64,000 bases of DNA from Flavobacterium ammoniigenes (GCF_020886055.1 NZ_AP025184.1:558001-622000), one strand, 5' to 3'; shown: positions 1 through 11,141, counted from the stretch's first letter. The notes: generated by a model from the letters alone, not told the origin. Numbers and translations are program-made.

Positions 1-486
1 GAAGAATACGAAGCTGAAATTGAAAAGTACCTTCAACAATTAGGAATCGCTCAGTACAATATTATCGAAAAAGAAGTGGGTACCATCCCCATGACTTGTT
101 ATCCTTTTTGGAAACACAATACAAAAAATGTGATCAATATTGGTACTGCAGGCGGATGGACCAAAGCCAGTACAGGATTTACTTTTAAAAATGCCAACAA
201 AAAATCGAGCGAATTGGTTTCGTTTATGGAAACACATACCGATGGCAGAACGTTTCATTCCAAGACCAAATTCTGGTGGTACGATCTCTTGCTTTTGGAT
301 ATTTTAGATCAAAAAAACGAAACGGGATCGGCTATTTTCTCAGCCCTTTTCGAAAAGGGAAATGCCCCACTGATCCTAAAATTTTTAGATGAAGAAACGT
401 CGTTTTGGGAGGACTTACAAGTCATTTGGAAATGTCCAAAAGGACTATTTATCAATGCTTTATTGAAACGACTATTCCGATTTTAA
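1..486 (+). CDS. crtY: Lycopene cyclase family protein, C-terminal part (5' truncated by window)
   Basis: Frame 1 is open from the first base, so the gene begins before the window and 161 residues remain. The stretch around codons 26-60 (EVGTIPMTCYPFW, then NIGTAGGWTKASTGFTF) resembles the C-terminal half of bacterial CrtY-type lycopene beta-cyclases, FAD-linked flavoproteins that close the ends of lycopene to make beta-carotene. Yellow carotenoid pigments are typical of flavobacteria, so the gene fits the organism. The GTG at 76 that could open a shorter frame is only an internal codon. The N-terminal dinucleotide-binding fold lies outside the window, so the assignment rests on C-terminal resemblance alone. 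Confidence 0.8.
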   Translation, partial: EEYEAEIEKYLQQLGIAQYNIIEKEVGTIPMTCYPFWKHNTKNVINIGTAGGWTKASTGFTFKNANKKSSELVSFMETHTDGRTFHSKTKFWWYDLLLLDILDQKNETGSAIFSALFEKGNAPLILKFLDEETSFWEDLQVIWKCPKGLFINALLKRLFRF

Positions 487-549
487 TTGGGCTATGTAAC
501 GATAACAAATCTTTATGATTTGATTCCTTCTTTAGACCAGATTTCTATT

Positions 550-557
550 TATCTTTG
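550..557 (+). promoter_or_regulatory. Candidate -7 box of the bacilliredoxin promoter
   Basis: TATCTTTG fits the Bacteroidetes -7 consensus TAnnTTTG. No TTG lies at the usual distance upstream, so the -33 element is unclear. It would give a leader of about 50 nt before the ATG at 612. Confidence 0.45.
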
Positions 558-611
558 CCAAAGATTTTATTAAATCAAATACCGTACATCATCAATTAAA
601 TATAAATAATT

Positions 612-1022
612 ATGTATCCAGAAGAAATGGTAAGACCAATGAAAGCCGAATTAGTTGACGCTGGTTTTCAAGATTTACATACTGCTGAGGCTGTTGAAAA
701 TGCTATCAAAGGAGCAGGAACTACTTTAGTAGTGGTGAATTCTGTTTGTGGTTGTGCTGCAAGAAACGCACGTCCAGGAGCAAAAATGAGTTTAGAAGGT
801 GCTAAAAAACCAGATCATTTGATTACGGTTTTTGCAGGAGTGGACAAAGAAGCAGTTGATGCAGCGCGTCAACACATGTTCCCTTTTCCTCCTTCTTCGC
901 CAAGTATGGCTTTGTTCAAAAACGGTGAATTAGTTCATATGTTAGAGCGCCACCATATTGAAGGTCGCCCAGCCGAATTAATTGCTGAAAACTTACAAGA
1001 CGCTTACGCTGAGTTTTGTTAA
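612..1022 (+). CDS. BrxA/BrxB-family bacilliredoxin
   Basis: The 136-residue protein has the length and motifs of the YphP/YqiW (BrxA/BrxB) family: an N-terminal [19 protein letters not shown] and a [11 protein letters not shown] active-site segment near residue 54, where thioredoxins would carry CxxC. In Bacillus these thioredoxin-fold proteins remove bacillithiol from oxidised proteins; the low-molecular-weight thiol in this organism cannot be read from the window. The second conserved segment, [20 protein letters not shown], is also present. The gene stands alone between its own promoter-like box and a strong terminator. Family membership is secure; the exact thiol partner is inferred. Confidence 0.92.
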   Translation: MYPEEMVRPMKAELVDAGFQDLHTAEAVENAIKGAGTTLVVVNSVCGCAARNARPGAKMSLEGAKKPDHLITVFAGVDKEAVDAARQHMFPFPPSSPSMALFKNGELVHMLERHHIEGRPAELIAENLQDAYAEFC

Positions 1023-1038
1023 ACTAAACCAGTATTTT

Positions 1039-1077
1039 AAAAAACCTTTTAGAGAGTAATTTCTAAAAGGTTTTTTC
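1039..1077 (+). terminator. Rho-independent terminator after bacilliredoxin
   Basis: AACCTTTTAGA and TCTAAAAGGTT form a hairpin over a short loop, followed by a run of T. It lies about 17 bases after the stop codon at 1020-1022. Confidence 0.85.
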
Positions 1078-1081
1078 TTTA

Positions 1082-1112
1082 TTGTCATTTTCGAAATTTC
1101 AAATTACCTTTG
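1082..1112 (+). promoter_or_regulatory. Promoter of trhO
   Basis: TTG at 1082-1084, a 20-bp spacer, then TACCTTTG at 1105-1112, matching the Bacteroidetes -33/-7 pattern. It would leave a leader of about 50 nt. Confidence 0.65.
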
Positions 1113-1169
1113 TACCTGAGTTCTTCCATTTAGAACCCATACATAATTTCTCACTTAAACGTTTATAGC

Positions 1170-2531
1170 ATGCAACTGTACAACACCTTAAGCGCAGAAG
1201 AAAGAGCCGAACTGATTGATCAAGCCGGCAAACAAAGACTTACTTTGTCTTTCTATGCGTATGCCAAAATTGAAGACCCTAAAAAATTTAGAGACGATTT
1301 ATTCGTTGCTTGGAATGCCCTTGATGCCCTTGGCCGAACTTATGTAGCCAAAGAAGGTATCAATGCACAAATGAGTGTTCCAGCCGAAAATTTTGAAGCC
1401 TTTCGCGATACCTTAGAAGAGTATCCTTTTATGCGCGGCATTCGTTTGAATGTAGCGGTAGAACATGATGATCACTCATTTTTAAAATTGACGGTAAAAG
1501 TTCGCGACAAAATTGTAGCCGACGGTTTGAACGACGAAACCTTTGATGTAACCAACATTGGAGTCCATTTAAAAGCAAAGGAATTTAACCAAATTTTAGA
1601 CGATCCCAACACGATTGTAGTCGATTTTAGAAATCATTACGAAAGTGAAATTGGGCATTTTAAAGGGGCCATCACACCAGATGTAGAAACTTTTAGAGAA
1701 AGTTTGCCTATCATCAATGAGCAATTGCAAGATTATAAAGAAGATAAAAATTTGGTGATGTATTGCACCGGCGGAATTCGTTGCGAAAAAGCATCAGCAT
1801 ACTTCAAGCACCAAGGTTTTAAAAAGGTGTTCCAATTGGAAGGCGGTATTATCAACTATGCCAAACAAATCCAGGAAGAAAACTTAGAAAGTAAATTCAT
1901 CGGGAAAAACTTTGTGTTTGACCATCGCTTGGGCGAAAGAATTACAGACGACATCGTTTCGCAATGCCACCAATGTGGTAAACCATGTGATAATCATACT
2001 AATTGTTCCAATGACGGCTGCCATTTATTATTCATTCAATGTGACGAATGTAAAGCCGCTATGGAAAATTGTTGTTCGTCAGAATGTCAAGAAACCATTC
2101 ACCTTCCGGTAGACGAACAAATAAAATTACGTCGCGGAAAACAGGTGGGCAATAAAGTATTCCGTAAAGGAAAATCAGAGAATTTAAAGTTCAAACACTC
2201 CGGCGAATTGTCCGATACAGCATTGGCGACAGCCTCAAAATCAAATGATATTCGTCAAAAGATTAAAGTGAAAAAAATGCTTTTAGGCAAAGTAGAACAT
2301 TACTTTGTCAAAGCACAAGTAGGACTTTTCGCAATAGAAAATAATGAGTTTACAACTGGAGATACTTTAATTGTTTCTGGACCAACAACCGGAAATCAAG
2401 AAATCGTTCTTGATAAAATGTTAGTCAATGGAACCGAAAATTCAACTGCTAAAAAAGGTGATAAAGTAACTTTTGAAGTGCCTTTTAGAGTGCGATTGTC
2501 TGATAAATTGTATCTCAAATTGCAAAATTAA
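1170..2531 (+). CDS. trhO: tRNA uridine(34) hydroxylase TrhO (rhodanese type) with extra C-terminal beta-barrel-like domain
   Basis: TrhO (YceA) hydroxylates U34 of certain tRNAs in an oxygen-dependent step toward ho5U and cmo5U. The protein has the family's N-terminal acylphosphatase-like region (about 1-120), a rhodanese domain (about 130-235) with the active-site loop CTGGIRC at 199-205, and a cysteine-rich probable zinc segment at about 264-310. E. coli TrhO is about 350 residues; this one has 453. The extra part (about 350-453) contains GDTLIVSGPTTGNQEI and ends RLSDKLYLKL, which resembles the C-terminal domain of U32 peptidase-family proteins, including TrhP. The TrhO assignment is strong; the tail's origin is inference. 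Monocistronic: promoter at 1082-1112, terminator at 2555-2587. Confidence 0.9.
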   Translation: MQLYNTLSAEERAELIDQAGKQRLTLSFYAYAKIEDPKKFRDDLFVAWNALDALGRTYVAKEGINAQMSVPAENFEAFRDTLEEYPFMRGIRLNVAVEHDDHSFLKLTVKVRDKIVADGLNDETFDVTNIGVHLKAKEFNQILDDPNTIVVDFRNHYESEIGHFKGAITPDVETFRESLPIINEQLQDYKEDKNLVMYCTGGIRCEKASAYFKHQGFKKVFQLEGGIINYAKQIQEENLESKFIGKNFVFDHRLGERITDDIVSQCHQCGKPCDNHTNCSNDGCHLLFIQCDECKAAMENCCSSECQETIHLPVDEQIKLRRGKQVGNKVFRKGKSENLKFKHSGELSDTALATASKSNDIRQKIKVKKMLLGKVEHYFVKAQVGLFAIENNEFTTGDTLIVSGPTTGNQEIVLDKMLVNGTENSTAKKGDKVTFEVPFRVRLSDKLYLKLQN

Positions 2532-2554
2532 CAGCTGTAAAACAGCAAAAATTG

Positions 2555-2587
2555 AATCCCATTTCGTAACCGAAATGGGATTTTTTC
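2555..2587 (+). terminator. Rho-independent terminator after trhO
   Basis: AATCCCATTTCG, loop TAAC, CGAAATGGGATT, then T6: a perfect 12-bp stem 23 bases after the stop codon. Confidence 0.9.
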
Positions 2588-2689
2588 TTTCACAAAAACC
2601 CTATAAACTTAAAACTAAAAAATACTATCTTTACACCTTATTCGTTTTAAGAACTTAAGTTGCATTCATTGCAACACTACATATAAATT

Positions 2690-3988
2690 ATGGCATGTAC
2701 AAGTTGTTCAACTTCAGATGGTGGTGCACCAAAGGGTTGTAAAAATAATGGGACTTGCGGCACTGATAGCTGCAACAAATTAACGGTTTTTGACTGGCTT
2801 TCGAATATGAGTGCGCCTAACGGCGAAGCTCCTTTTGACTGTGTGGAAGTCCGTTTTAAAAATGGAAGAAAAGAATTTTATCGCAATACGGAGAAACTCA
2901 CCTTAAGCATTGGAGACATTGTTGCTACCCTAGCTTCTCCAGGACATGATATCGGAATTGTTACTTTAACTGGCGAATTAGTTAAAGTCCAAATGAAGAA
3001 AAAAGGAGTGAATCCTGAAAGTCCCGAAATTCTGAAAATATACCGAAAAGCATCTCAAAAAGACATTGATATTTGGTCAGCTGCTAGAGATCGAGAAGAG
3101 CCGATGAAAGTGCGTGCGCGCGAACTAGCAATTCAACAAAAATTAGAAATGAAAATTTCGGATATTGAATTTCAAGGAGACGGATCTAAAGCTACTTTTT
3201 ATTACACTGCCAATGATAGAGTCGATTTTCGATTGTTAATTAAAGATTTTGCTAAAGAATTCAATACCAGAATCGAGATGAAACAAGTGGGTTTCCGTCA
3301 AGAAGCCTCTCGTTTAGGTGGAATTGGATCTTGTGGAAGAGAGTTGTGCTGTTCTACTTGGTTGACTGATTTTAGAAGTGTTAACACTTCCGCAGCTCGT
3401 TACCAACAGCTGTCTTTGAATCCGCAAAAATTAGCAGGTCAATGCGGTAAATTGAAATGTTGCTTGAACTATGAGTTAGACACCTACATGGATGCCTTGA
3501 AAGATTTTCCTGATTTTGACACCAAATTAGTAACTGAAAAAGGAGATGCAATTTGTCAAAAACAAGACATTTTCAAAGGCTTAATGTGGTTTGCTTATAC
3601 CAATAATTTTGCCAATTGGCATGTGTTAAATATAGAACAGGTTAAAGAAATTGTTGCCGAAAACAAATTGAAAAACAAAGTTTCTTCATTAGAGGATTTT
3701 GCCATTGAAACCGTTGACGAACAAGAAAAGAACTTCAACAATGCGATGGGACAAGAGAGTTTAACTCGTTTTGACCAACCTAAGAAAAAGAAAAGACCAA
3801 ACAAAAAACCGAGACAAGGTGTTGAAGGAAATCCAGGAAACAATAGGCCTGCCAATCCAAACAACAATAACAAACCTTCGGGAAATAATAACAATAGACC
3901 AAATAATAACAAGCGCCCGAATCCAAATCAAAAAAGTGGAGAGCCGAGAAAACCGATAATTATTACTAAAAATGAGGATAAAAAATAG
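2690..3988 (+). CDS. ricT: PSP1-domain protein RicT (YaaT)
   Basis: RicT is a PSP1-domain protein. In Bacillus it forms a complex with RicA and RicF that carries iron-sulfur clusters and affects RNA processing and development. Here a cysteine-rich start (six Cys in the first about 30 residues, beginning MACTSCST) precedes the PSP1 core (about 45-330), which has conserved GGIGSCGRELCCSTWL and GQCGKLKCCLNYE segments. The last about 75 residues are a low-complexity tail rich in Asn, Pro and Lys, probably disordered and possibly nucleic-acid binding. Its 3' end overlaps gldH by 17 bases, so the two are cotranscribed. Neither RicA nor RicF is nearby. The family call is strong; the role in this phylum is not established by the sequence. 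Confidence 0.9.
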   Translation: MACTSCSTSDGGAPKGCKNNGTCGTDSCNKLTVFDWLSNMSAPNGEAPFDCVEVRFKNGRKEFYRNTEKLTLSIGDIVATLASPGHDIGIVTLTGELVKVQMKKKGVNPESPEILKIYRKASQKDIDIWSAARDREEPMKVRARELAIQQKLEMKISDIEFQGDGSKATFYYTANDRVDFRLLIKDFAKEFNTRIEMKQVGFRQEASRLGGIGSCGRELCCSTWLTDFRSVNTSAARYQQLSLNPQKLAGQCGKLKCCLNYELDTYMDALKDFPDFDTKLVTEKGDAICQKQDIFKGLMWFAYTNNFANWHVLNIEQVKEIVAENKLKNKVSSLEDFAIETVDEQEKNFNNAMGQESLTRFDQPKKKKRPNKKPRQGVEGNPGNNRPANPNNNNKPSGNNNNRPNNNKRPNPNQKSGEPRKPIIITKNEDKK

Positions 3989-4451
3989 TCTTGTTTTTCT
4001 TTTAATGGGAATTCTCTTTTTTTCATGTGATAAAAAAAGAGTATTTGACGAATACCATTCGGTGGGTAGTGCTTGGCACAAGGACAGCACGGTTACTTTT
4101 GAGTTACCCGAATTGGATTCGACTAAACGCTATGATTTGTTTGTCAATTTGAGAAGTAATGACAACTATCCGTTCAATAATTTGTTCTTAATTGTTGCCT
4201 TAGAATTGCCCAACGGTTTTACCAAAGTAGATACTTTAGAATACCAAATGGCCAATCCAGACGGAACCTTATTAGGAGAAGGATTTACGGATATCAAAGA
4301 GAGTAAATTATTCTACAAAGAAAAAGTAAAATTTAGAGGAAAATACAAAGTATACATCAAACAAGCCGTTCGCGAAACAGGGAAAGTGCCTGGTGTGGAG
4401 GAACTTGAAGGAATTACAGACGTAGGTTTTAGAATTGAAAATAAAGAATAA
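3972..4451 (+). CDS. gldH: Gliding motility lipoprotein GldH
   Basis: This 159-residue protein opens with a lipoprotein signal, a hydrophobic stretch ending ILFFSC with the lipobox cysteine at residue 19, and matches GldH in length and body, with DEYHSVGSAWHKDSTVTF just after the signal. In Flavobacterium johnsoniae GldH is needed for gliding and is probably envelope-anchored with the Gld/T9SS machinery. It starts inside the end of ricT and is followed after 7 bases by the penicillin-binding protein gene, so ricT, gldH and PBP look like one transcript. Assignment by recognition of the whole protein. Confidence 0.92.
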   Translation: MRIKNSLVFLLMGILFFSCDKKRVFDEYHSVGSAWHKDSTVTFELPELDSTKRYDLFVNLRSNDNYPFNNLFLIVALELPNGFTKVDTLEYQMANPDGTLLGEGFTDIKESKLFYKEKVKFRGKYKVYIKQAVRETGKVPGVEELEGITDVGFRIENKE

Positions 4452-4458
4452 AAACAGT

Positions 4459-6777
4459 ATGGCGATTATCAATAGAAAAAAAAATCAGGTACCAGATTCT
4501 GAAAAAGACATTCAATATTATTCCAAATTATTCTGGAAATATTTCTTTTATGGTTTAGGAGGCATTGCCTTATTTTTCCTATTTGCTTCTTGGGGGCTTT
4601 TGGGTTCTATGCCATCGTTTGAAGACTTAGAAAATCCAGATTCTAATTTAGCTACCGAAATCATTTCTGCTGACGGAGTCGTAATTGGAAAATATTTTGA
4701 AAAAAACCGTTCCCAATTAAAATATTCTGACCTTCCTAAAAACTTGGTTCAGGCTTTAGTTGCTACAGAAGATGCCCGTTTCTATGAACATTCTGGAATT
4801 GATGGTAGAGGAACCTTAAGAGCGATATTGAGTTTTGGAACTTCGGGAGGAGCCAGTACACTAACCCAACAATTAGCCAAACAATTATTTCACGGAGAAG
4901 GTTCAAAGTTTTTACCGTTCCGTATTATCCAAAAAGCAAAAGAATGGATTATTGCCATTCGCCTTGAAAGACAATACACCAAAAACGAAATCATTGCCAT
5001 GTACTGTAATGTATATGATTTTGGAAACAACTCCGTAGGGGTAAACTCGGCAGCCAAAACTTATTTCTCGAAAGAACCTAAAGACCTAACCATAACCGAA
5101 TCGGCTGTTTTAGTTGGAATGTTTAAAAACTCCGGTTTGTACAACCCGGTAAAAAATATCGAAGGGGTAACCAATAGACGTAACGTAGTATTGAAGCAAA
5201 TGGAAAAAGCGGAGATTATTACCGAAGCTCAAAAACTACAATTACAACGTTTACCAATCAAATTAAACTTCAAATTAGAAAGTCACAAAGACGGAACTGC
5301 TACCTATTTCAGAGAATATTTGAGAGAATACATGAAAAAATGGGTAGAAGAAAATAAAAAACCAGACGGTTCCGATTACAATATTTACAAAGACGGTTTG
5401 CGTATTTACACAACTATTGATTCGCGCATGCAATTGTATGCTGAAGAAGCGGTAGAAGCTCATATGGCCAACCTTCAAGAAGAATTCTTCGAACAAGCCA
5501 AAGAAAATAAAAACGCCCCATTTGTCAATATTTCACAAGCTGAGACGGATCGTATTCTAAAAAAGGCCATGAAAGCTTCCGCCCGTTGGAACATCATGGA
5601 ATCCAATGACAAAAGCGAAGAAGAAATCATTGCTTCATTCAAGCAAAAAACCAAGATGAAAGTATTCACTTGGAAAGGAGAAAGAGATACGATTATGACT
5701 CCTTTGGATTCGATTCGTTATTACAAACACTTCTTACAATCCGGTTTAATGGCCATGGAACCACAAACCGGAAATATTAAAGCTTGGGTAGGTGGTATCA
5801 ATTACAAATACTTCCAATACGACCACGTAGGACAAGGTGCACGACAAGTTGGATCTACATTCAAACCTTTTGTGTATGCTACAGCTATCGAGCAATTAGG
5901 CATGTCACCTTGTGATTCTATTTTAGATGGGCCGTTTATGATTCGCAAAGGAGAACACAACGTCACCGAAGATTGGGAGCCTCGTAACTCAGATAATAAG
6001 TACAGAGGTATGGTCACTTTAAAAAGAGCTTTGGCCAATTCCATCAATACCGTTTCAGCCAAATTAATTGACAAAACAGGTCCTGAAGCTGTAGTCGAAT
6101 TGACTCACAAATTAGGGGTAACCTCTGAAATTCCGGCACAACCCTCAATTGCCTTGGGCGCTGTAGAAATTACCGTACAAGACATGGTAGCCGCTTACAG
6201 TACTTTTGCTAATCAAGGGGTGTATGTGAAACCTCAATTTTTAAGAAAAATTGAAGATAAAAGTGGGGTCGTTCTTTACGAACCTGTTCCTGAGTCACAC
6301 GATGTATTGAACAAAGACATTGCATTTGCCGTGATCAAATTATTAGAAGGAGTAACCGAAGGTGGATCTGGAGAACGTTTGCGCACCGAAGGGGGTGGAA
6401 ACGGAGACAACCGTTGGACTGGCTATCCGTATATGTTTAAAAACCCAATTGCCGGTAAAACCGGAACCACTCAAAACCAATCCGATGGATGGTTTATGGG
6501 AATGGTGCCCAATTTAGTAACCGGAGTTTGGGTAGGTTGCGAAGACCGTTCGGCTCGTTTTAGAAGTCTTACTTACGGTCAAGGAGCCACTGCTGCCTTG
6601 CCTGTTTGGGGCTATTTCATGAAAAAATGTTACGAAGACGAAACGCTCAATGTGTCTAAAGAAGATTTCGACAGACCCGCTAATCTTGGTATCAAAGTAG
6701 ATTGTTATTCTCGCCCTGCAGCGGTAGTTAAAGATTCTACTGACACCGAACAAAGCACCGAAGAGTTCGAATTATAG
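4459..6777 (+). CDS. Class A penicillin-binding protein (PBP1A-like transglycosylase/transpeptidase)
   Basis: The bifunctional enzyme polymerises and cross-links peptidoglycan in the periplasm. After a cytoplasmic stub, one transmembrane helix (about 25-50) anchors it. The GT51 domain shows ATEDARFYEHSGIDGRG (catalytic Glu), GGASTLTQQLAKQLF and the IRLERQYTKNEI segment. The transpeptidase domain shows GSTFKPF (active-site Ser and Lys), a SIN motif and AGKTGTTQNQSDGW. I chose the ATG at 4459 (MAIINRKKN) rather than the in-frame TTG at 4435, which lies inside gldH. About 772 residues, normal for the family. A structured repeat element starts 10 bases after the stop. Confidence 0.95.
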   Translation: MAIINRKKNQVPDSEKDIQYYSKLFWKYFFYGLGGIALFFLFASWGLLGSMPSFEDLENPDSNLATEIISADGVVIGKYFEKNRSQLKYSDLPKNLVQALVATEDARFYEHSGIDGRGTLRAILSFGTSGGASTLTQQLAKQLFHGEGSKFLPFRIIQKAKEWIIAIRLERQYTKNEIIAMYCNVYDFGNNSVGVNSAAKTYFSKEPKDLTITESAVLVGMFKNSGLYNPVKNIEGVTNRRNVVLKQMEKAEIITEAQKLQLQRLPIKLNFKLESHKDGTATYFREYLREYMKKWVEENKKPDGSDYNIYKDGLRIYTTIDSRMQLYAEEAVEAHMANLQEEFFEQAKENKNAPFVNISQAETDRILKKAMKASARWNIMESNDKSEEEIIASFKQKTKMKVFTWKGERDTIMTPLDSIRYYKHFLQSGLMAMEPQTGNIKAWVGGINYKYFQYDHVGQGARQVGSTFKPFVYATAIEQLGMSPCDSILDGPFMIRKGEHNVTEDWEPRNSDNKYRGMVTLKRALANSINTVSAKLIDKTGPEAVVELTHKLGVTSEIPAQPSIALGAVEITVQDMVAAYSTFANQGVYVKPQFLRKIEDKSGVVLYEPVPESHDVLNKDIAFAVIKLLEGVTEGGSGERLRTEGGGNGDNRWTGYPYMFKNPIAGKTGTTQNQSDGWFMGMVPNLVTGVWVGCEDRSARFRSLTYGQGATAALPVWGYFMKKCYEDETLNVSKEDFDRPANLGIKVDCYSRPAAVVKDSTDTEQSTEEFEL

Positions 6778-6786
6778 TCCTTGTTT

Positions 6787-6866
6787 AAGGAGCTATTTCC
6801 CGCCATTCACTGTGTCTTTATGGCTAAACCCTAGCCATAAAGGATGCCGTTGCTGTCGGGGCTAAG
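6787..6866 (+). repeat. Structured intergenic repeat, copy 1
   Basis: An 80-base element begins 10 bases after the PBP stop. It holds a perfect 11-bp hairpin (CTTTATGGCTA, loop AACCC, TAGCCATAAAG) inside an outer pairing of AGC..CCCG with CGGG.GCT. It aligns end to end with 14584-14658 read on the minus strand. Similar sequences recur between genes in flavobacterial genomes as far as I recall. Function unknown. Confidence 0.75.
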
Positions 6867-6935
6867 GGTTTTGGTTTCAATTGGGCTAGATCCATCAAAA
6901 TACTATTTTTCATTTCATGACCTAATACCAATACC

Positions 6936-7634
6936 ATGATTAATAAAAAAGTATCCTCCGTTCAAGAAGCGCTTCAAGGCATTGAAGATGGCATGACACT
7001 CCTTTTGGGTGGCTTCGGTTTGTGCGGCATTCCCGAAAATGCTATTGCTGAACTCGTTCAAAAACAAACCAAAAACTTGACCTGTATTTCCAACAACGCA
7101 GGTGTTGATGACTTTGGGTTAGGCCTATTGTTACAACACAAACAAATCAAAAAAATGATTTCTTCCTATGTGGGAGAAAACGCCGAATTTGAACGCCAAA
7201 TGCTTTCTGGCGAACTCGAAGTGGAGCTCATTCCACAAGGCACTTTGGCCGAACGTTGCCGCGCAGCCCAAAACGGAATTCCAGCTTTTTTCACTCCGGC
7301 AGGTTATGGGACGGAAGTAGCAAACGGCAAAGAAACTCGAGAATTCAATGGAAAAATGCATGTTTTAGAGCATGCTTTCCAAGCCGATTTTTCCATTGTA
7401 AAAGCATGGAAAGGTGATACAGCAGGTAATTTAATTTTTAAAGGAACTGCACGTAATTTTAATCCGTGTATGGCAGGTGCCGCAAAAATCACCATTGCCG
7501 AAGTCGAAGAATTAGTCAAAGCCGGCACTTTAGATCCGAACCAAATTCACACACCAGGCATATTTGTGCAACGCATTTTTCAAGGAGAAAAATTTGAAAA
7601 AAGAATTGAACAACGAACCGTTCGAAAAAAATAA
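6936..7634 (+). CDS. scoA: Succinyl-CoA:3-ketoacid (3-oxoacid) CoA-transferase subunit A
   Basis: Subunit A of the heterodimeric CoA-transferase that moves CoA from succinyl-CoA to acetoacetate in ketone-body and branched-chain catabolism. The 232-residue length is normal. Diagnostic segments are the early [18 protein letters not shown] and the middle [20 protein letters not shown]. It is followed 35 bases later by subunit B, the usual order. The gap between them is a TTTGAAAAT-type repeat. The A/B pairing makes the class secure; acyl substrate preference cannot be read from the sequence. Confidence 0.93.
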   Translation: MINKKVSSVQEALQGIEDGMTLLLGGFGLCGIPENAIAELVQKQTKNLTCISNNAGVDDFGLGLLLQHKQIKKMISSYVGENAEFERQMLSGELEVELIPQGTLAERCRAAQNGIPAFFTPAGYGTEVANGKETREFNGKMHVLEHAFQADFSIVKAWKGDTAGNLIFKGTARNFNPCMAGAAKITIAEVEELVKAGTLDPNQIHTPGIFVQRIFQGEKFEKRIEQRTVRKK

Positions 7635-7668
7635 TTTGAAAATTATTCAATTTGAAAATTTGAAAATA
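7632..7668 (+). repeat. Short AT-rich repeat tract between scoA and scoB
   Basis: AATTTGAAAATT recurs three times in under 40 bases, filling the space between the two subunit genes. A simple tandem tract of a kind seen between flavobacterial genes; no function proposed. Confidence 0.5.
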
Positions 7669-7669
7669 A

Positions 7670-9491
<1,822 letters not shown>

Positions 9492-9493
9492 AA

Positions 9494-9524
9494 CAAAAAA
9501 CCCGCTAAATATAGCGGGTTTTTT
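9494..9524. terminator. Bidirectional terminator between esterase and fumarase genes
   Basis: A6 CCCGCTA, loop AATA, TAGCGGG T6: symmetrical, serving the convergent genes on both sides. Confidence 0.92.
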
Positions 9525-9539
9525 GTTTTATAAAGTAGG

Positions 9540-11141
9540 TTATAAATTCTCAAAGAAGTCATTCCCTTTATCATCGGTAATAATGAATGCTGGGAAATCT
9601 TTTACGGTAATTTTACGCACCGCTTCCATACCCAATTCTTCAAAGTCTACTACTTCTACCTTCAAGATGTTGTCTTGAGCCAAAATAGCGGCTGGGCCTC
9701 CAATAGAACCTAAATAGAATCCGCCATACGTTTTACAGGCATCCATTACCTGTTTGGTACGGTTTCCTTTGGCTAACATAATCATGCTACCACCTGCTTT
9801 TTGGAACTCTTCTACATACACATCCATACGGCCAGCAGTTGTAGGTCCAAAACTTCCAGATGGCATTCCGTCTGGTGTTTTAGCAGGTCCTGCATAATAA
9901 ATTGGATGGTTTTTAAAGTAGTCCGGCATTGGTTTACCGGCATCCAATAATTCTTTGATTTTAGCATGCGCAATATCGCGCGCTACGATCAAAGTCCCGT
10001 TCAATTTCAAACGGGTTTTGATTGGGTATTGTGACAAATCTTTTAAAATATCTGCCATTGGTCGGTTCAAATCGACCTCAACTGGTGCTTCTAAATGCGG
10101 CGGCGTTGCCGGTAAAAATTGTTGCGGATTGGTTTCCAATTGCTCTAAGAAAATCCCCTCTTTAGTGATTTTCCCTTTGATGTTTCTATCGGCAGAACAC
10201 GAAACGCCTAATCCAACTGGACAAGAAGCAGCGTGACGTGGCAAACGAATCACTCGTACATCATGAGCAAAATATTTTCCACCAAATTGAGCTCCAATGG
10301 AACTCTCTTGGCAAAATTCCAATACTTTTTTCTCCCATTCTAAGTCGCGAAAAGCCTGACCTGCCATGTTTCCTGAAGTAGGCAAATGATCGAAATACCC
10401 TGCTGAAGCTTTTTTGACAGCGGCCAAATTCGCTTCGGCAGAAGTGCCTCCAATGACCAACGCTAAATGATAAGGAGGACAAGCTGAAGTTCCTAAATCT
10501 TTGATTTTTTGGCGAACGAAAGTCTCCATCGATTTTTCGTTCAACAAGGATTTAGTTTGTTGGTACAAAAAGGTTTTGTTAGCAGAACCTCCTCCTTTTG
10601 CTAAAAACAAAAACTCATACGAGGCTCCTTTTTTAGCATAAATATCGATTTGTGCCGGCAAATTGGATCCTGAGTTTTTTTCTTCAAACATCGAAATTGG
10701 AACAATTTGAGAGTATCGCAAATTTTTGTTTTGGTAGGTGTTGAATATTCCTTTCGACAACCATTCGGCATCATCGGCTCCTGTGTATACATTTTCACCT
10801 TTTTTAGCCATCACAATCGCCGTTCCGGTATCTTGACATGAAGGCAGTTGCCCTTCTACGGCTACCACGGCATTTTGCAATAAGTTGTACGCCACAAAAC
10901 GATCGTTATCTGTCGCTTCGGGATCGTTCAAAATGTTATTCAGTTTTTGTAAATGCGCGGTACGCAACATAAACGACACATCGTTCATGGCTTCTTGCGC
11001 TAATAATTCCAATCCTTTTGGATCAACCGTTAGAATTTCTCTATTTCCTAATTGTTCTACTATTACAAAGTCAGTAGTCAATTTTTTGTAGTTTGTATCG
11101 TCTTTTAAAATAGGATACGGGTCTTGATATATAAAGTCCAT
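9540..11141 (-). CDS. Class I fumarate hydratase (iron-sulfur fumarase)
   Basis: This TCA-cycle enzyme interconverts fumarate and malate using an oxygen-sensitive [4Fe-4S] cluster. At 533 residues it has the fused alpha and beta modules of FumA/FumB-type fumarases. Cysteines suited to cluster binding occur in [10 protein letters not shown] and in the [10 protein letters not shown] segment. C-terminal segments GPTTAGRMD and SIGGPAAIL are typical of the beta module. It is alone on the minus strand, ending at the bidirectional terminator. The start at 11141 ([15 protein letters not shown]) suits the family. No class II FumC is seen in the window. Confidence 0.93.
   Translation of the reverse strand: MDFIYQDPYPILKDDTNYKKLTTDFVIVEQLGNREILTVDPKGLELLAQEAMNDVSFMLRTAHLQKLNNILNDPEATDNDRFVAYNLLQNAVVAVEGQLPSCQDTGTAIVMAKKGENVYTGADDAEWLSKGIFNTYQNKNLRYSQIVPISMFEEKNSGSNLPAQIDIYAKKGASYEFLFLAKGGGSANKTFLYQQTKSLLNEKSMETFVRQKIKDLGTSACPPYHLALVIGGTSAEANLAAVKKASAGYFDHLPTSGNMAGQAFRDLEWEKKVLEFCQESSIGAQFGGKYFAHDVRVIRLPRHAASCPVGLGVSCSADRNIKGKITKEGIFLEQLETNPQQFLPATPPHLEAPVEVDLNRPMADILKDLSQYPIKTRLKLNGTLIVARDIAHAKIKELLDAGKPMPDYFKNHPIYYAGPAKTPDGMPSGSFGPTTAGRMDVYVEEFQKAGGSMIMLAKGNRTKQVMDACKTYGGFYLGSIGGPAAILAQDNILKVEVVDFEELGMEAVRKITVKDFPAFIITDDKGNDFFENL

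Noticed and set aside
4435..4458. TTG start giving a PBP eight residues longer
   Set aside because: It lies inside the end of gldH; the ATG at 4459 is the natural start.
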